Positions 12,871-22,905 of a stretch of DNA of 64,000 nt are shown here, one piece after another. The DNA comes from Tigriopus japonicus (taxonomy: Eukaryota; Arthropoda; Copepoda; Harpacticoida; Harpacticidae): contig CM021323.1 of the NCBI GenBank assembly GCA_010645155.1, positions 5,211,349 to 5,275,348 on the forward strand, written 5' to 3'. Position numbers and translations under genes: made by a program. Below the pieces are notes generated by a model that saw nothing but the letters and a program-made list of their open reading frames with translations, searched no databases and was not told the origin of the DNA. Numbering within the stretch: position 1 is the stretch's first letter; every line of letters starts with the position of its first letter.

Positions 12871-14539
12871 CTACATTTATTTTTCCTCAATTTTGCCCGC
12901 ATTATTTTTTTGACCAGAAAATTCATAATTATATTGACTATTTCCTTGGAAAAACCAAAATATTTAAAAGATGGAGGAAAAGTGGAGAAATATTTATAAA
13001 ATATTTTTTTATTTAAAAAAAGTTCTTTCCGGGCCCTAGTCATTATGGATTTTGTTTTGGATCGACTATGTTTATGATATTTAGAGTCGAAAGAATGATA
13101 AAATATTGCCGTGAAGGTTTTCCCAGTTCTGAAAGTGTGTTTTTGCTTTTTGTGTCACTTGCTTCTGCTTTTCAAACACAACTGATGACTTGAGAATATA
13201 CTTAAGAGGCATTAATTCAAGTCCATTCAATGTCATTTGGCCAATTCTTGATGGCTTGCATTACCTCTTTTGATACATCTCTTAAAGGTTTTGTGAAAAG
13301 AACACCAACAATCTTGTTGGCACAATTGTTGGCAAAATCTGTATTACGTGGCGAAAGAAATTGTCTTTGAAATATCGAATTGAAAGTTTCAAGTAAGAAA
13401 AATTGAAAGAAAAAAGATTTTTTTTTGATAGCACATCATAATTTTTTTGGTTTATTTCATCTCATGACTTACATTTTTCCTGATTTGTTCATAACTAATA
13501 TAAATCTTTCAATTACTAATTGTTAGACGGCACATCGTATATTTGAATCAAATGATTTATACGTTTTGAAAAATTGCAAAATCTTGTTTGCCTTCTGCTG
13601 CAAAAGAGGAATCAATTTTTGGCTTGTAGTTTTTGATGATGATGATGATGATGATTTATTCAGGGGTCTCAGGATTTGTTAAACTGGTAAAATCAAGAAA
13701 TATATAAAAGAAATGAATAAAAAGTGAGATCCCTAGGCTTTCCCGTAAACCGACTGGTTTGTATTATTTTTCTGCGACTCATTCAACTCATCTGATTCTG
13801 AATTCGTGTAACCACTACATCGTGACAACAATTCACTCAAGAGAAGCAAAAGGGTCAACAAAAATGCTTCAACTTTAACTTGGCAAGATTATTAGTCTGT
13901 TTCAACCAATTCAACAACCTTCAAGGGCATTTGTTGGAACCCGGTCCCGTCCAAGCATTATTTTTTAAGACTCCGTGGTGGAAAAGAGTGTGTTCCCGTT
14001 CTGGATTAGATCTCTTCGATCAACCATCCCTATGTAGTAACATAAGAGACATTAGCGACAACAATTTGACATATATTTCAGGAACATAAAAATCAAATTA
14101 ATTTGGGGGGGAGTTTGTCATTAAGAAATGATATGATGTTATGAAGTTGTCCATAGTTCTACTTGGCTTCACCTCTTAGGACATTCATAACTGGATGTTG
14201 TAACAATTGAATTCTTTGACTGCATTTTTTGCCTCGGCTTTGTATGACATGGCTCACAAAACAGAAAGAAAATTATGGGAAGAGAGGCAAGGAATAAGAC
14301 CGCCATTATCTTGAAATCATCTTCCATTGCATTGGATTTAGGTGGTCAGTCCTAGTTCCACGGGCTTTCTCTCATGTCACCTTTTCAGTCAGGTTTTTAA
14401 ATGATATTCTCTATTGCGAGGCCATGCCTTTTTGCCGTCAAAAACATTTTCGAGTAGTATCTAATCCGTCATGGTGGACACACTGCATGAGGCCATGCAT
14501 ATCTTGAGAGCACATTTTTGGACTTTTTCATAGATATTT

Positions 14540-14814
14540 CTAATCCTCTTTTCGACACACGTTTTTTTTCTCCTAGCGGTAGAAATGTGAACTAAAAGAG
14601 AGTCCGTCTCGGCTAAAAATCAGGGTGACCATCTACGAGAAGTTATAAAAATCGTAAATTGGTAATTTCCTTACGTTAACTTAAACTTAAGTCCCATATA
14701 TCAAGTTAAAAAGACCAATCGTTAATTTCAAATGCCACATTGATGTTTAAAATTGGTCAATCATGTCCAGGTTATGGTTGCGACCACTCGAGAAAGATAT
14801 TTAGGCTCCTTGCC
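14540..14814 (+). repeat. Left terminal inverted repeat of the MULE
   Basis: This 275-bp repeat matches the reverse complement of 21074-21348 except at two positions by eye (AATTGG versus AATAGG near its inner part, and CTCCT versus CTCCC near the inner end). It starts with C next to the duplication AGATATTT. Confidence 0.95.
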
Positions 14815-15984
14815 CGAAGTCTCTTAAACAAACAACGGGCAGGGCGTGTTGCAATGTTTGGGATGTTCGTTGAACATAAAAGACACATCCCAAGGGGAAC
14901 AACCACAATTACCACAGCGACAATAGACCAGTCCCCAACGCACTCTAACTTCAATGAGCACAAAGAAACTGCATGCAGTTATTTTACCAACATCTCAAGA
15001 ACTTTCATCAAGACATGGTTGACAGGGAAGAGAATTACGTCGATTGCCGTTCTCACAACTTGTTCAGTAATGTACTCGTAGGTAACAAAACTATTAAAGC
15101 CGAATGAAGAGGTGTGCCATCATCATTTTTAGGAGACTTTCCCTCCGATTAATATGGAAAATGTCTTTAAAGAAAATAGTCATGCATGATTGGATGGAAT
15201 GCCGGATAAACTAGGTTGCCTGAGGAGGAAAGACGATCCCAGATTTTTGGGACCTTGAAGTCAAAAAGCTCCGCTCCGGATTAATTATTGACAGATGCAC
15301 AAAGAACTCGTCTTTTGTTTTCATGTTGAGCCTTTGGCAACGAAGAGTATCATCTACTACATGCATGCAAACACAAAGAAATAGCGCAAAATTCTACCCT
15401 ATCACAAATTGGCCAAAACTTTTCATTTCAATTTGAGGACAAGTATTTTAATTAATATGCATCAACTTTCCATACACTCTGGGGTGTGCTTGTTCGAAAC
15501 CTGAGGTGGCCAAGTCTTGGCGATCTGTTGTTCGAATATGCACACAGTCTTAGAGAGCTTAAATGGGAGGACCCGCGGTCATTCTCGAGAGTGAGGTAAT
15601 GAATGCTTTTTAGAGCTGCTAATTCACACCGAGCAGACATCCCTCTTTGATCGAAGCTATGCTTTAACCCAGGGAAGAATAGAAAGAAACTTTCGCTGCC
15701 AAAATGAAAACTATTTCTAATAAATCTCGAAATGATTAATATTCTTAGGTAGAATCATTGTAGATTGTAGCCCAAACAGCCCATTTTACATATTTTTGGC
15801 AAAAATCAAGCTGTTGATAATCGTGTTATCGTGCTTAGACATTATATTTACAAATGCATTTGTTTGCCAACTAATATACAAGAATAACAAATACCATTTA
15901 ACATAACAAGTGACATAAAAAATAACAATTATTCAATTTAAAAAATAGACAGAAAAGGAAACTGTGAATGAAAGCACGGGCGGG

Positions 15985-18900
15985 CTACTGTTGGCTGCTC
16001 GCCTTCTTCTTGCTTGGGAAAAAACTTCGGTTTTGGGGTGGGTGCGATCGTTTTCTGTCAATTCGTGGAAAGTGTGAGGGATGAGATGGTATTGCGATGT
16101 GGTTAAGAGGAAGGGTTTGAAGCTGGAATATCACATCGTCTTTGGTTTCGTCGTTAAATGTTGTCGAATTTACGATCTGCTCAATTTCTTCGAACTTCTT
16201 TTTGTGTTCCTCCAAAATCGTTGCCCGTCGAGAGGTTTTGTTTTCGTGTTCCTAGAGGAAAAGCAACTTGTGAACTGATTTTACAAACTAACTAACCGTT
16301 ACAACTTTTGGCGCAATACATAACATCTCAAAATATAAAAATTGTTCAGACTCCTCTCAACATAGATTAAGGAATGTACAAGTATAAAGCAGTAATAAAT
16401 AAAGGCTTAAAACTTAATGGCCTTAGCAAAGAAAATAGCAGCTAGATATCTACTAATCAACGTGTTTTTTAACGGATATGTTATTTTTAAATTCCGAAGT
16501 CTACTTCTGAAACGACTCACACATTCATTTGAATTCTATAATTTAATCAATGGGCAAAAACGATATAATGTCACGTAATTTACCTAATAGCAAATATTTC
16601 AATACCTTCCTTTGCATCATTTTCAAGTGTACTACCATTGGAGCCATTCTAATCTAAAATATTTGTGATGTAATGTCTATTTTGCAAGTCAATATTCAAT
16701 GCTTCGTTTCGGTCAGTATTCTCAAATTTATTATTCAATGGCTTTGTTTGTCCGAAAACTATTTAACAGAATTTAAAAAAACTGGCAGTTCAAACAAAGT
16801 CTATGGAATTTGAAAATGACTTTCCGACTTAAAAACATCGTGCAATCACTCGACGTAACTTACTTGGTTCTCCAAGGGGAAAGCAGGATCGCTGATATCG
16901 TCTGAGGGAAGTAAATTTGTAGCCGATTCATGAGTATCACAATGAATTTCGAAACTGACGCGCCTTTCGTTCAAATCGTGTACCCCCGCGTGTCCAATCA
17001 TGGCCAAAATATGGGAATGTTTACAAAAGTTCCTGGAAAAGACGTTTGGGTAAATATGTTGAATGCTTCTCAAATATGAGCTCCACCCAATACTGCAAAA
17101 TATGGTTTTCTGAGCTTAAACTAGGCCTAATTACTTACCGATACGCGTACGCCTCACAATCACATGTGAACTCATGGGCACATTCTCTGGTTGGTGGGCA
17201 TTTTTCGCATCGAACCAAGCATTGGAATTGGTTGCATAGAAATGGATTTGGCTTCAGCGTGTACTTTTTGGTCTTCCCATTCGGCAACTCCTTCGTCATC
17301 ACAAATTCCGCTCTATTGGAGGATCTCGCGATCGAGTAACCACTTACAGAGTCTGGATGACACGCCTTGAAATCAAGTTGTAGCTTCGACGCCTTAATAC
17401 CTCTAATTCCATCTTGGACTAATTGGCTTTTCCGTGCAAAGAGCTCTTCGACCCTTTGGAGACCAATACAGAACTTTGGAATTGAAAAATTCGGGCTAAG
17501 CTCTGTCTTGATTGTGCGATGGTATCGTTCCACGTGAAGATTGTGGGGAGGAGAGCCAAGGGTGGAAAATCGTGCCCAGCTGTTAATCGGCGCCTGTCGG
17601 CCGTGGGGTCCGTAATTTGTTTCGAAATATTTCCACATCTTGCCCGTACTTTCACTTCGAGTTTCCTTCAAAAAAAGATGATAGAAGATAAACTTATAAT
17701 TGCGATGATATTATCGCTATTTCGATTATACATTGGTTGTATCATCTTATACTTACAAGCCTGAAGATATTTTATTGAAAGGGATAATAGACCTGTACAA
17801 CTAATCAACTTGATTGGTGCGTTTATACAAATCTATTTCAATATATCATTGAAATATCGTTTTGATATTTCGATAATTGAAATATCATTGAAATCGTACA
17901 TATATGTGTCTCAATAGCTTGAGGAAATAATTTCAACCTTGCTTACCCAACTTCTCCTTTCTTGAAGTAAATCGATTTAACAGTTTTTTTACAAACAAAT
18001 AATATTCAGTATTGAACACTGATTGTGAAAGAGGTACGTACCTACTTTTCTTTGATACTTTCAAATCTTTCATAAAATTCATCTTCTTTCACAATGAGCC
18101 GCAGCCCCTTGATTTCTTGTAGCATTTCGGGTTCTTTAATGTGTTTGGTCCAATTTTTTTCTAAGTGCCAGTGGCAAACACTCCACTGGACTGGACCAAC
18201 AACGTCTTCCCACGCGTTTATAAAGGTGTGACTTGTGTCGCTCAAAAGGCATTTCACTCTGGAGCACGCCTCTGGAACGAGATCCTTCAACACCTTCAAT
18301 GCCACTGAAAATATCGCTTTATTTTCGTTTTCTACGAGGCATTGGAAGACAGGCGTGCCTTCTCCACGGTTGTCTAAAAAGAAAAACAAATTTTGACAAT
18401 CCACGGCGTTCAATTTGGCCGGAGAAGTCATTTTTGGGCTCCAAATACATTTGAGACCAGTTTTAAGTGAAGAGACACTGCTGCATGTATAATCAAGTTC
18501 TGTTAGTTGGGTCACGGGCCAAAAATTGATGTAATTTCACTGAAAACATGCTTAAACACAAACCTATGAATGTTTTCTTTGGTATAATTGTTGGGCACAC
18601 TTAGGTCGATAATAGCCAAAAAAATTAGTAAAATCTATTCATCCATTCAATTTTTAATGGCTATTTTCAAACACAATTCTCGAAGGACTTAGTAGATAAT
18701 CAAACTTCAATTAACCCAAATTAGAACAAAGGCTGAATAGATATCGTCAATGTTTCAGTATTCTAAGTATGTTTTTAGTGACATTGTGTCAAGTTTTGGC
18801 CCGTGACCTTACTAAAAGAACTCAATTTTACATGCGGCATTGTCGAATCATCTCGAAAATGGTCTTAAATGCTTTTTGAACTCAAATTCTCCAGCCAAAT

Positions 18901-20923
18901 TAAGCGCCGTAAATCAAAACAAAAAAGTTATTAAGAGAACGTTAACAAAACGCAAAATATAATTGATTTAATTGAATTGCCCCTTATTTGAAAACACCTT
19001 GATACGATTTTTAATCCACGATTTTTTACCTCAGCTTAATTCTACATTTTTTGCAACTTTTTTTTCACATTGTAAATATCATTTTACTTTAGTACTTTTT
19101 AAATACTTTTCCAATACACACTATTATTTAGATTTTAACGTACTAATTGATAAAAATATCACTTTGGGCACAATGGCAGTTTTTTAAGCAACAAAGTTTA
19201 AAAACGTGGTCAAGAATCACCTTCATGAATGAACATATCTAGAGACATGAAAAATGCAAATAAAATGTCAAATCGAACACGACATAACCATATTCATCCA
19301 AGCAATGTTACATAATATTTTAGGTTTCTAAATCCCAAAAGCCTCGGTAAACTTCAGTCAGATTTAGCAATCACTTTAGGTGTGTCGAAGGAATTTGTCT
19401 TAGGGGTCTTTAAACATGCCACACGTACCAAATACAAGAATAGAAATGAGAACGAATTTTGCCGAATTCGTTCCGTGGGTCCCATCGACTGAGATGATCG
19501 TGGGATGATCCCGAAATCGCTGTAGCATGGCTTCGCTCGCATAGCATAGCAGGAAAAGACCGTTTGTCTCGACCACTTTGTGTTGAACAGCATCAGGAAA
19601 TACTGACATGTCAAATTTGCTGCCGTAATTAAAGGCACGAAATGGCGGTTTCGACATCAAACCGGTCACATTGGTCACCTCGCTGACTTTTGGATCGTAA
19701 CCTGAAGAAGAAAGGGGGCCGTTAAAAAGGCGTTTTTTCAAAATACTTTTGATATCTTCTAGGTAAGGGTGCAGTATCAAAACAAAAATGGAAGCTTCAC
19801 GCAAATATAGCTATAAAAATATGTTAGCAATGAAAAACGCCATTTACGTTGAGCCAACCAAAAATATACGGAAAAATGAAAAAAAAAACTCTAATTACCC
19901 CTAAGGGTAAAAACTTGGCTTTCGGTTTTTTCCTATGGCTCACCCAATAAATCCTCTGTTTGACCCATTCGATAAAGGTCCGATCGCGTTATCGGCTTTG
20001 TGGAATCGTCTTGTTCTTCCACAGGGAAATGTCGATTAAGAATGACTTTCGGCTGAAGTCCAGACTTCAAAAGGTCGGCCGCATATCCTTTGACGGCTTT
20101 CGAGAGCCTCATGTCGCGTTTTTCGATTGAATGTGAATGACACACGGAACCCATGACTTGAATGACTTGGGCATTAACCAGACACAACTGTTGTGATTCA
20201 GGTTGGGGGCATTGACATCGAATCACACGGAGAAATGTCAATCTGTGGGGGCGTGAACATAACATTATGTCGAGCGTCCAATGTAGCAACATTTTGAATG
20301 ACCCACTTACTTAGCCGGACACTGGGCCACACCCGGGGCAATGGTGGACTCGGCAACTGGCTTCATTTGGTGTAACTGCTTGGATAATCCAACCTTAGTC
20401 TGACGCTTTAGAGTGCTTCGGCATTGGAACACTTTTCGCTTGGCAGAAGAAGTCCGAATTCGCAAGTGTTTGTCCAGTTCTTGCTCTTCGAGCCAGTTCA
20501 TGGCCTCTTCCATGCTGACAAACTCCATTTGAACTTCTTGAGGCTCTTCAGTGTGACAGCACCCCTCGACAGGACCCTCCTAATAATTGGGGAAGGATAA
20601 TCATAACACGATATTTGAACCATCTTTTAGCTGGATTAAGGTGGTCTACCAGTCTCGTACTTTCCCTCAGCATTAAGAAATAGAAGTTGTATTGGCAGTA
20701 AGTAAGTATATACCTGACCAGGGGCGACCACGTTCCAATTGGAGGTTGGAATTTTTGAGGCGGTGCAATGTGTCCGAACTCCAGCAAACGAAACAAATGT
20801 CTTGCGGCAATCCCCACAATGGAACCGGACATCATCTCGATTGCCATTGAAGTTGATGCCGCTGCCGCCTTTGGATGGCGTTACTGGCAATGAGGTAGAA
20901 GACGACGACGACGATGAGGCCAT
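15985..20923 (-). CDS. MULE transposase (eight exons; one in-frame TAG)
   Basis: Exons read on the minus strand: 20923-20714, 20579-20311, 20242-19944, 19701-19429, 18373-18045 (to the last codon before TAG), 17665-17139, 17032-16864 and 16251-15985. All introns are GT-AG and all phases agree except between exons 5 and 6. The protein is about 780 residues. Exon 1 has a Cys2-His finger-like motif (CGDC then H). The MULE core has candidate catalytic acids D332 (VDGTHG), D396 (LLSDTSHTF) and E506 (VERYHR), plus the CHWH motif after the second Asp. A SWIM zinc finger (CDC...CKH) spans the exon 6/7 junction. Exon 8 is basic and Ser/Lys-rich. Exon 5 reads into TAG at 18044-18042 just before GTACGT, so this copy may be inactive. 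It catalyses cut-and-paste transposition if functional. Confidence 0.85.
18403..18910. mobile_element. MITE family ACGGCG, copy A (nested in MULE intron 4)
   Basis: The ends are inverted repeats of more than 100 bp, starting ACGGCGTTCAATTTGGCCGG on the left and its diverged complement on the right. Inside each arm is GGTCACGGGCCAAAA (18512 region) and its complement TTTTGGCCCGTGACC (18797 region). Copies B (42311-42779) and C (44180-44641) share both landmarks. Only about 30 bp separate it from the exon 5 acceptor, so it extends a misleading open frame upstream of that exon. Confidence 0.8.
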
Positions 20924-21073
20924 GACACAAGCTTGTTTTCACCACGAAGCTTCAGATGAAAGAGTGCGGCTAAATAAGGGTATGGGTTCCGACCGTTCCG
21001 ACCGTGGAATTTCACAATGTCCGCGAGATGCGTTTCTCTCTCGGTCCCGGTTAAGCTTTATTTATCAACATTT

Positions 21074-21348
21074 GGCAGGGAGCCTAAATATCTTTCTCGA
21101 GTGGTCGCAACCATAACCTGGACATGATTGACCTATTTTAAACATCAATGTGGCATTTGAAATTAACGATTGGTCTTTTTAACTTGATATATGGGACTTA
21201 AGTTTAAGTTAACGTAAGGAAATTACCAATTTACGATTTTTATAACTTCTCGTAGATGGTCACCCTGATTTTTAGCCGAGACGGACTCTCTTTTAGTTCA
21301 CATTTCTACCGCTAGGAGAAAAAAAACGTGTGTCGAAAAGAGGATTAG
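21074..21348 (-). repeat. Right terminal inverted repeat of the MULE
   Basis: This 275-bp repeat is the partner of 14540-14814. It lies 150 bp upstream of the transposase start codon, so it probably carries the promoter, as is usual for MULE TIRs. The duplication AGATATTT follows at 21349-21356. Confidence 0.95.
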
Positions 21349-21356
21349 AGATATTT

Positions 21357-21610
21357 CGAACAAAATGAAGATTTCAGGCTGTGCTTCATGAAGAACATGT
21401 TCAGTGATGGATCTGATTTTCTTTATCATTCTGCACAAATGACAAGCCATTTTGACGTTTGCACATTGTCCCTTTGTTTGATAGGGTTCCAGCCAATTTG
21501 CTCCCTTCTTGACCCATGCTGTGGTTGATTAACTTCCTCATAAATGGGTTGGTCAGGAACTGGTTGCCGACCCATGTGATAGCAGTACTAAGAGTTTTTT
21601 TCAAAGAATG
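21357..21610. other. Short unassigned stretch before the gap
   Basis: Between the MULE duplication and the gap are 254 bp. A 67-codon frame on the minus strand (21604-21401) is open towards the gap, but I do not recognise it. It could be a host exon or the 5' part of the retrotransposon that emerges on the other side. Confidence 0.3.
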
Positions 21611-22063
21611 NNNNNNNNNNNNNNNNNNNNNNNNNNNNNNNNNNNNNNNNNNNNNNNNNNNNNNNNNNNNNNNNNNNNNNNNNNNNNNNNNNNNNNNNNN
21701 NNNNNNNNNNNNNNNNNNNNNNNNNNNNNNNNNNNNNNNNNNNNNNNNNNNNNNNNNNNNNNNNNNNNNNNNNNNNNNNNNNNNNNNNNNNNNNNNNNNN
21801 NNNNNNNNNNNNNNNNNNNNNNNNNNNNNNNNNNNNNNNNNNNNNNNNNNNNNNNNNNNNNNNNNNNNNNNNNNNNNNNNNNNNNNNNNNNNNNNNNNNN
21901 NNNNNNNNNNNNNNNNNNNNNNNNNNNNNNNNNNNNNNNNNNNNNNNNNNNNNNNNNNNNNNNNNNNNNNNNNNNNNNNNNNNNNNNNNNNNNNNNNNNN
22001 NNNNNNNNNNNNNNNNNNNNNNNNNNNNNNNNNNNNNNNNNNNNNNNNNNNNNNNNNNNNNNN
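21611..22063. other. Assembly gap (453 N)
   Basis: All bases are N. Frames drawn through it are meaningless. It removes the 5' end of the retrotransposon. Confidence 0.99.
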
Positions 22064-22905
22064 GCAACTTGCCTGACAATGTAGTCAAGTGCATTAGGGT
22101 GGCAACTGAGGGCAAGAGCACCGCTAAATATAGTGCTTCCACCCTTCAAAGTGCCCTCGAGACTCTGATCTGCGTCTTGAAGGGGAACCTTCCAAGTATG
22201 CAGAAAAATGCCCGTGCAACCATAGTCCCGAAGTCCTGTAAGGGGTCACAGGAACAGGTGACTTGCCCCCCCGTTTTCCGGACGCGATCATGCTCGTTAC
22301 CGAGCTCCATGGTTCCTCAACGCACGAACTCACCCACAAGTGAGGCTGATCATAAGCAGGAAACTAGCGTAGAGTCAGCTTCCCCTTTGATGCACCATAT
22401 CAAAAATAATCCAGATACCAGATCCCACCAATTCGGAAACGTATGCAAAACCCACTCTAAGAAAAAATGCAGAGACAATGAGTGTAACCTGGCGCACCCT
22501 GAGTGGTGCCCGATAGCCAGGATACATGGGCTGAGAAGATTCAATACAAAGGGTTGCAAAACCTCGGAGTGTTCATTCTTCCATCCTCGATTCTGTCTGC
22601 GCTCCATGAAGGAGAAGTCTTGTCTTAACTTCAATTGCCCATTTGTCCACCTTCCCGGTACAAGAAGATCAAAATCCTCCGCAGGGACCAATCATCCCAA
22701 TAAACTTGCGAAAATCTCCAAACAACCGACTCAAACTCAATGGGGAAGAACCCGTGTAAGTGTGCCAAGCCCGTGGGCAACGCAAACCCCTAATGTGTCT
22801 AATAGGCCATGTGACTCCACTCTCTCAGCTGATTTTTTAGCCATACTGGGCCTGTTGGAATTAATACTCAAAGGCGGGCAACTCTCTCGGGTGCAAACAA
22901 ATTAG
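22064..22905 (+). CDS. LINE ORF1 protein with three CCCH-like fingers, N-terminus missing
   Basis: The frame is open from the gap to TAG at 22903-22905, and no ATG starts it in the visible part, so the start lies in the gap. The middle of the visible part has three Cys/His motifs in a row: C-x7-C-x4-C-x3-H, C-x15-C-x4-C-x3-H and C-x8-C-x4-C-x3-H. The shared ends read CNLAH, CSFFH and CPFVH. LINE ORF1 proteins bind the element's RNA and usually carry CCHC knuckles, so CCCH-like spacing is unusual. The flanks are basic and rich in Ser, Thr and Pro. The stop codon overlaps the first codon of ORF2 by one base. Confidence 0.85.

Larger units (their letters stand above)
5266..14531. other. Gene-poor interval
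   Basis: I cannot support a gene in these 9.3 kb. The best coding hint is an ATG at 5390 in good context (tcaATGGCG). It opens about 72 codons up to a possible donor (AAG|GTATAT near 5609), but no downstream exon or family match is visible. Other contents are a tandem duplication of GGAACCTCTCACCACA near 7538-7568, a purine-rich G/A tract with repeated GGTAGCAAGAG-like words around 9840-10070, CCGAGTTAAA-type repeats at 10075-10170, and a GAT microsatellite at 13635-13655. The rest is AT-rich DNA with scattered short frames. Confidence 0.5.
14540..21348 (-). mobile_element. Complete Mutator-like (MULE) DNA transposon, 6.8 kb
   Basis: Inverted terminal repeats of 275 bp (14540-14814 and 21074-21348) begin CTAATCCTCTTTTCGACACA. 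I count two mismatches between them. The 8-bp sequence AGATATTT directly abuts both outer ends (14532-14539 and 21349-21356), a perfect target-site duplication. The interior carries one spliced transposase gene on the minus strand (15985-20923) with MULE DDE and SWIM domains. Long TIRs and an 8-11 bp duplication are known traits of MULEs. Near-identical TIRs point to a recent insertion. A second, miniature element (18403-18910) is nested in intron 4. The 1.17 kb between the left TIR and the gene's 3' end has no supported gene. Confidence 0.93.

Noticed and set aside
14740..15081. 113-codon plus-strand frame
   Set aside because: It begins inside the left TIR and has no recognisable domain; the same TIR yields a similar shadow at 20739-21116.
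18403..18515. N-terminal part of the frame that contains MULE exon 5
   Set aside because: These codons come from the nested MITE arm. A polypyrimidine tract and AG at 18374 mark the real exon start.
21516..22142. Frames of 158-186 codons across the gap
   Set aside because: They consist mostly of N.
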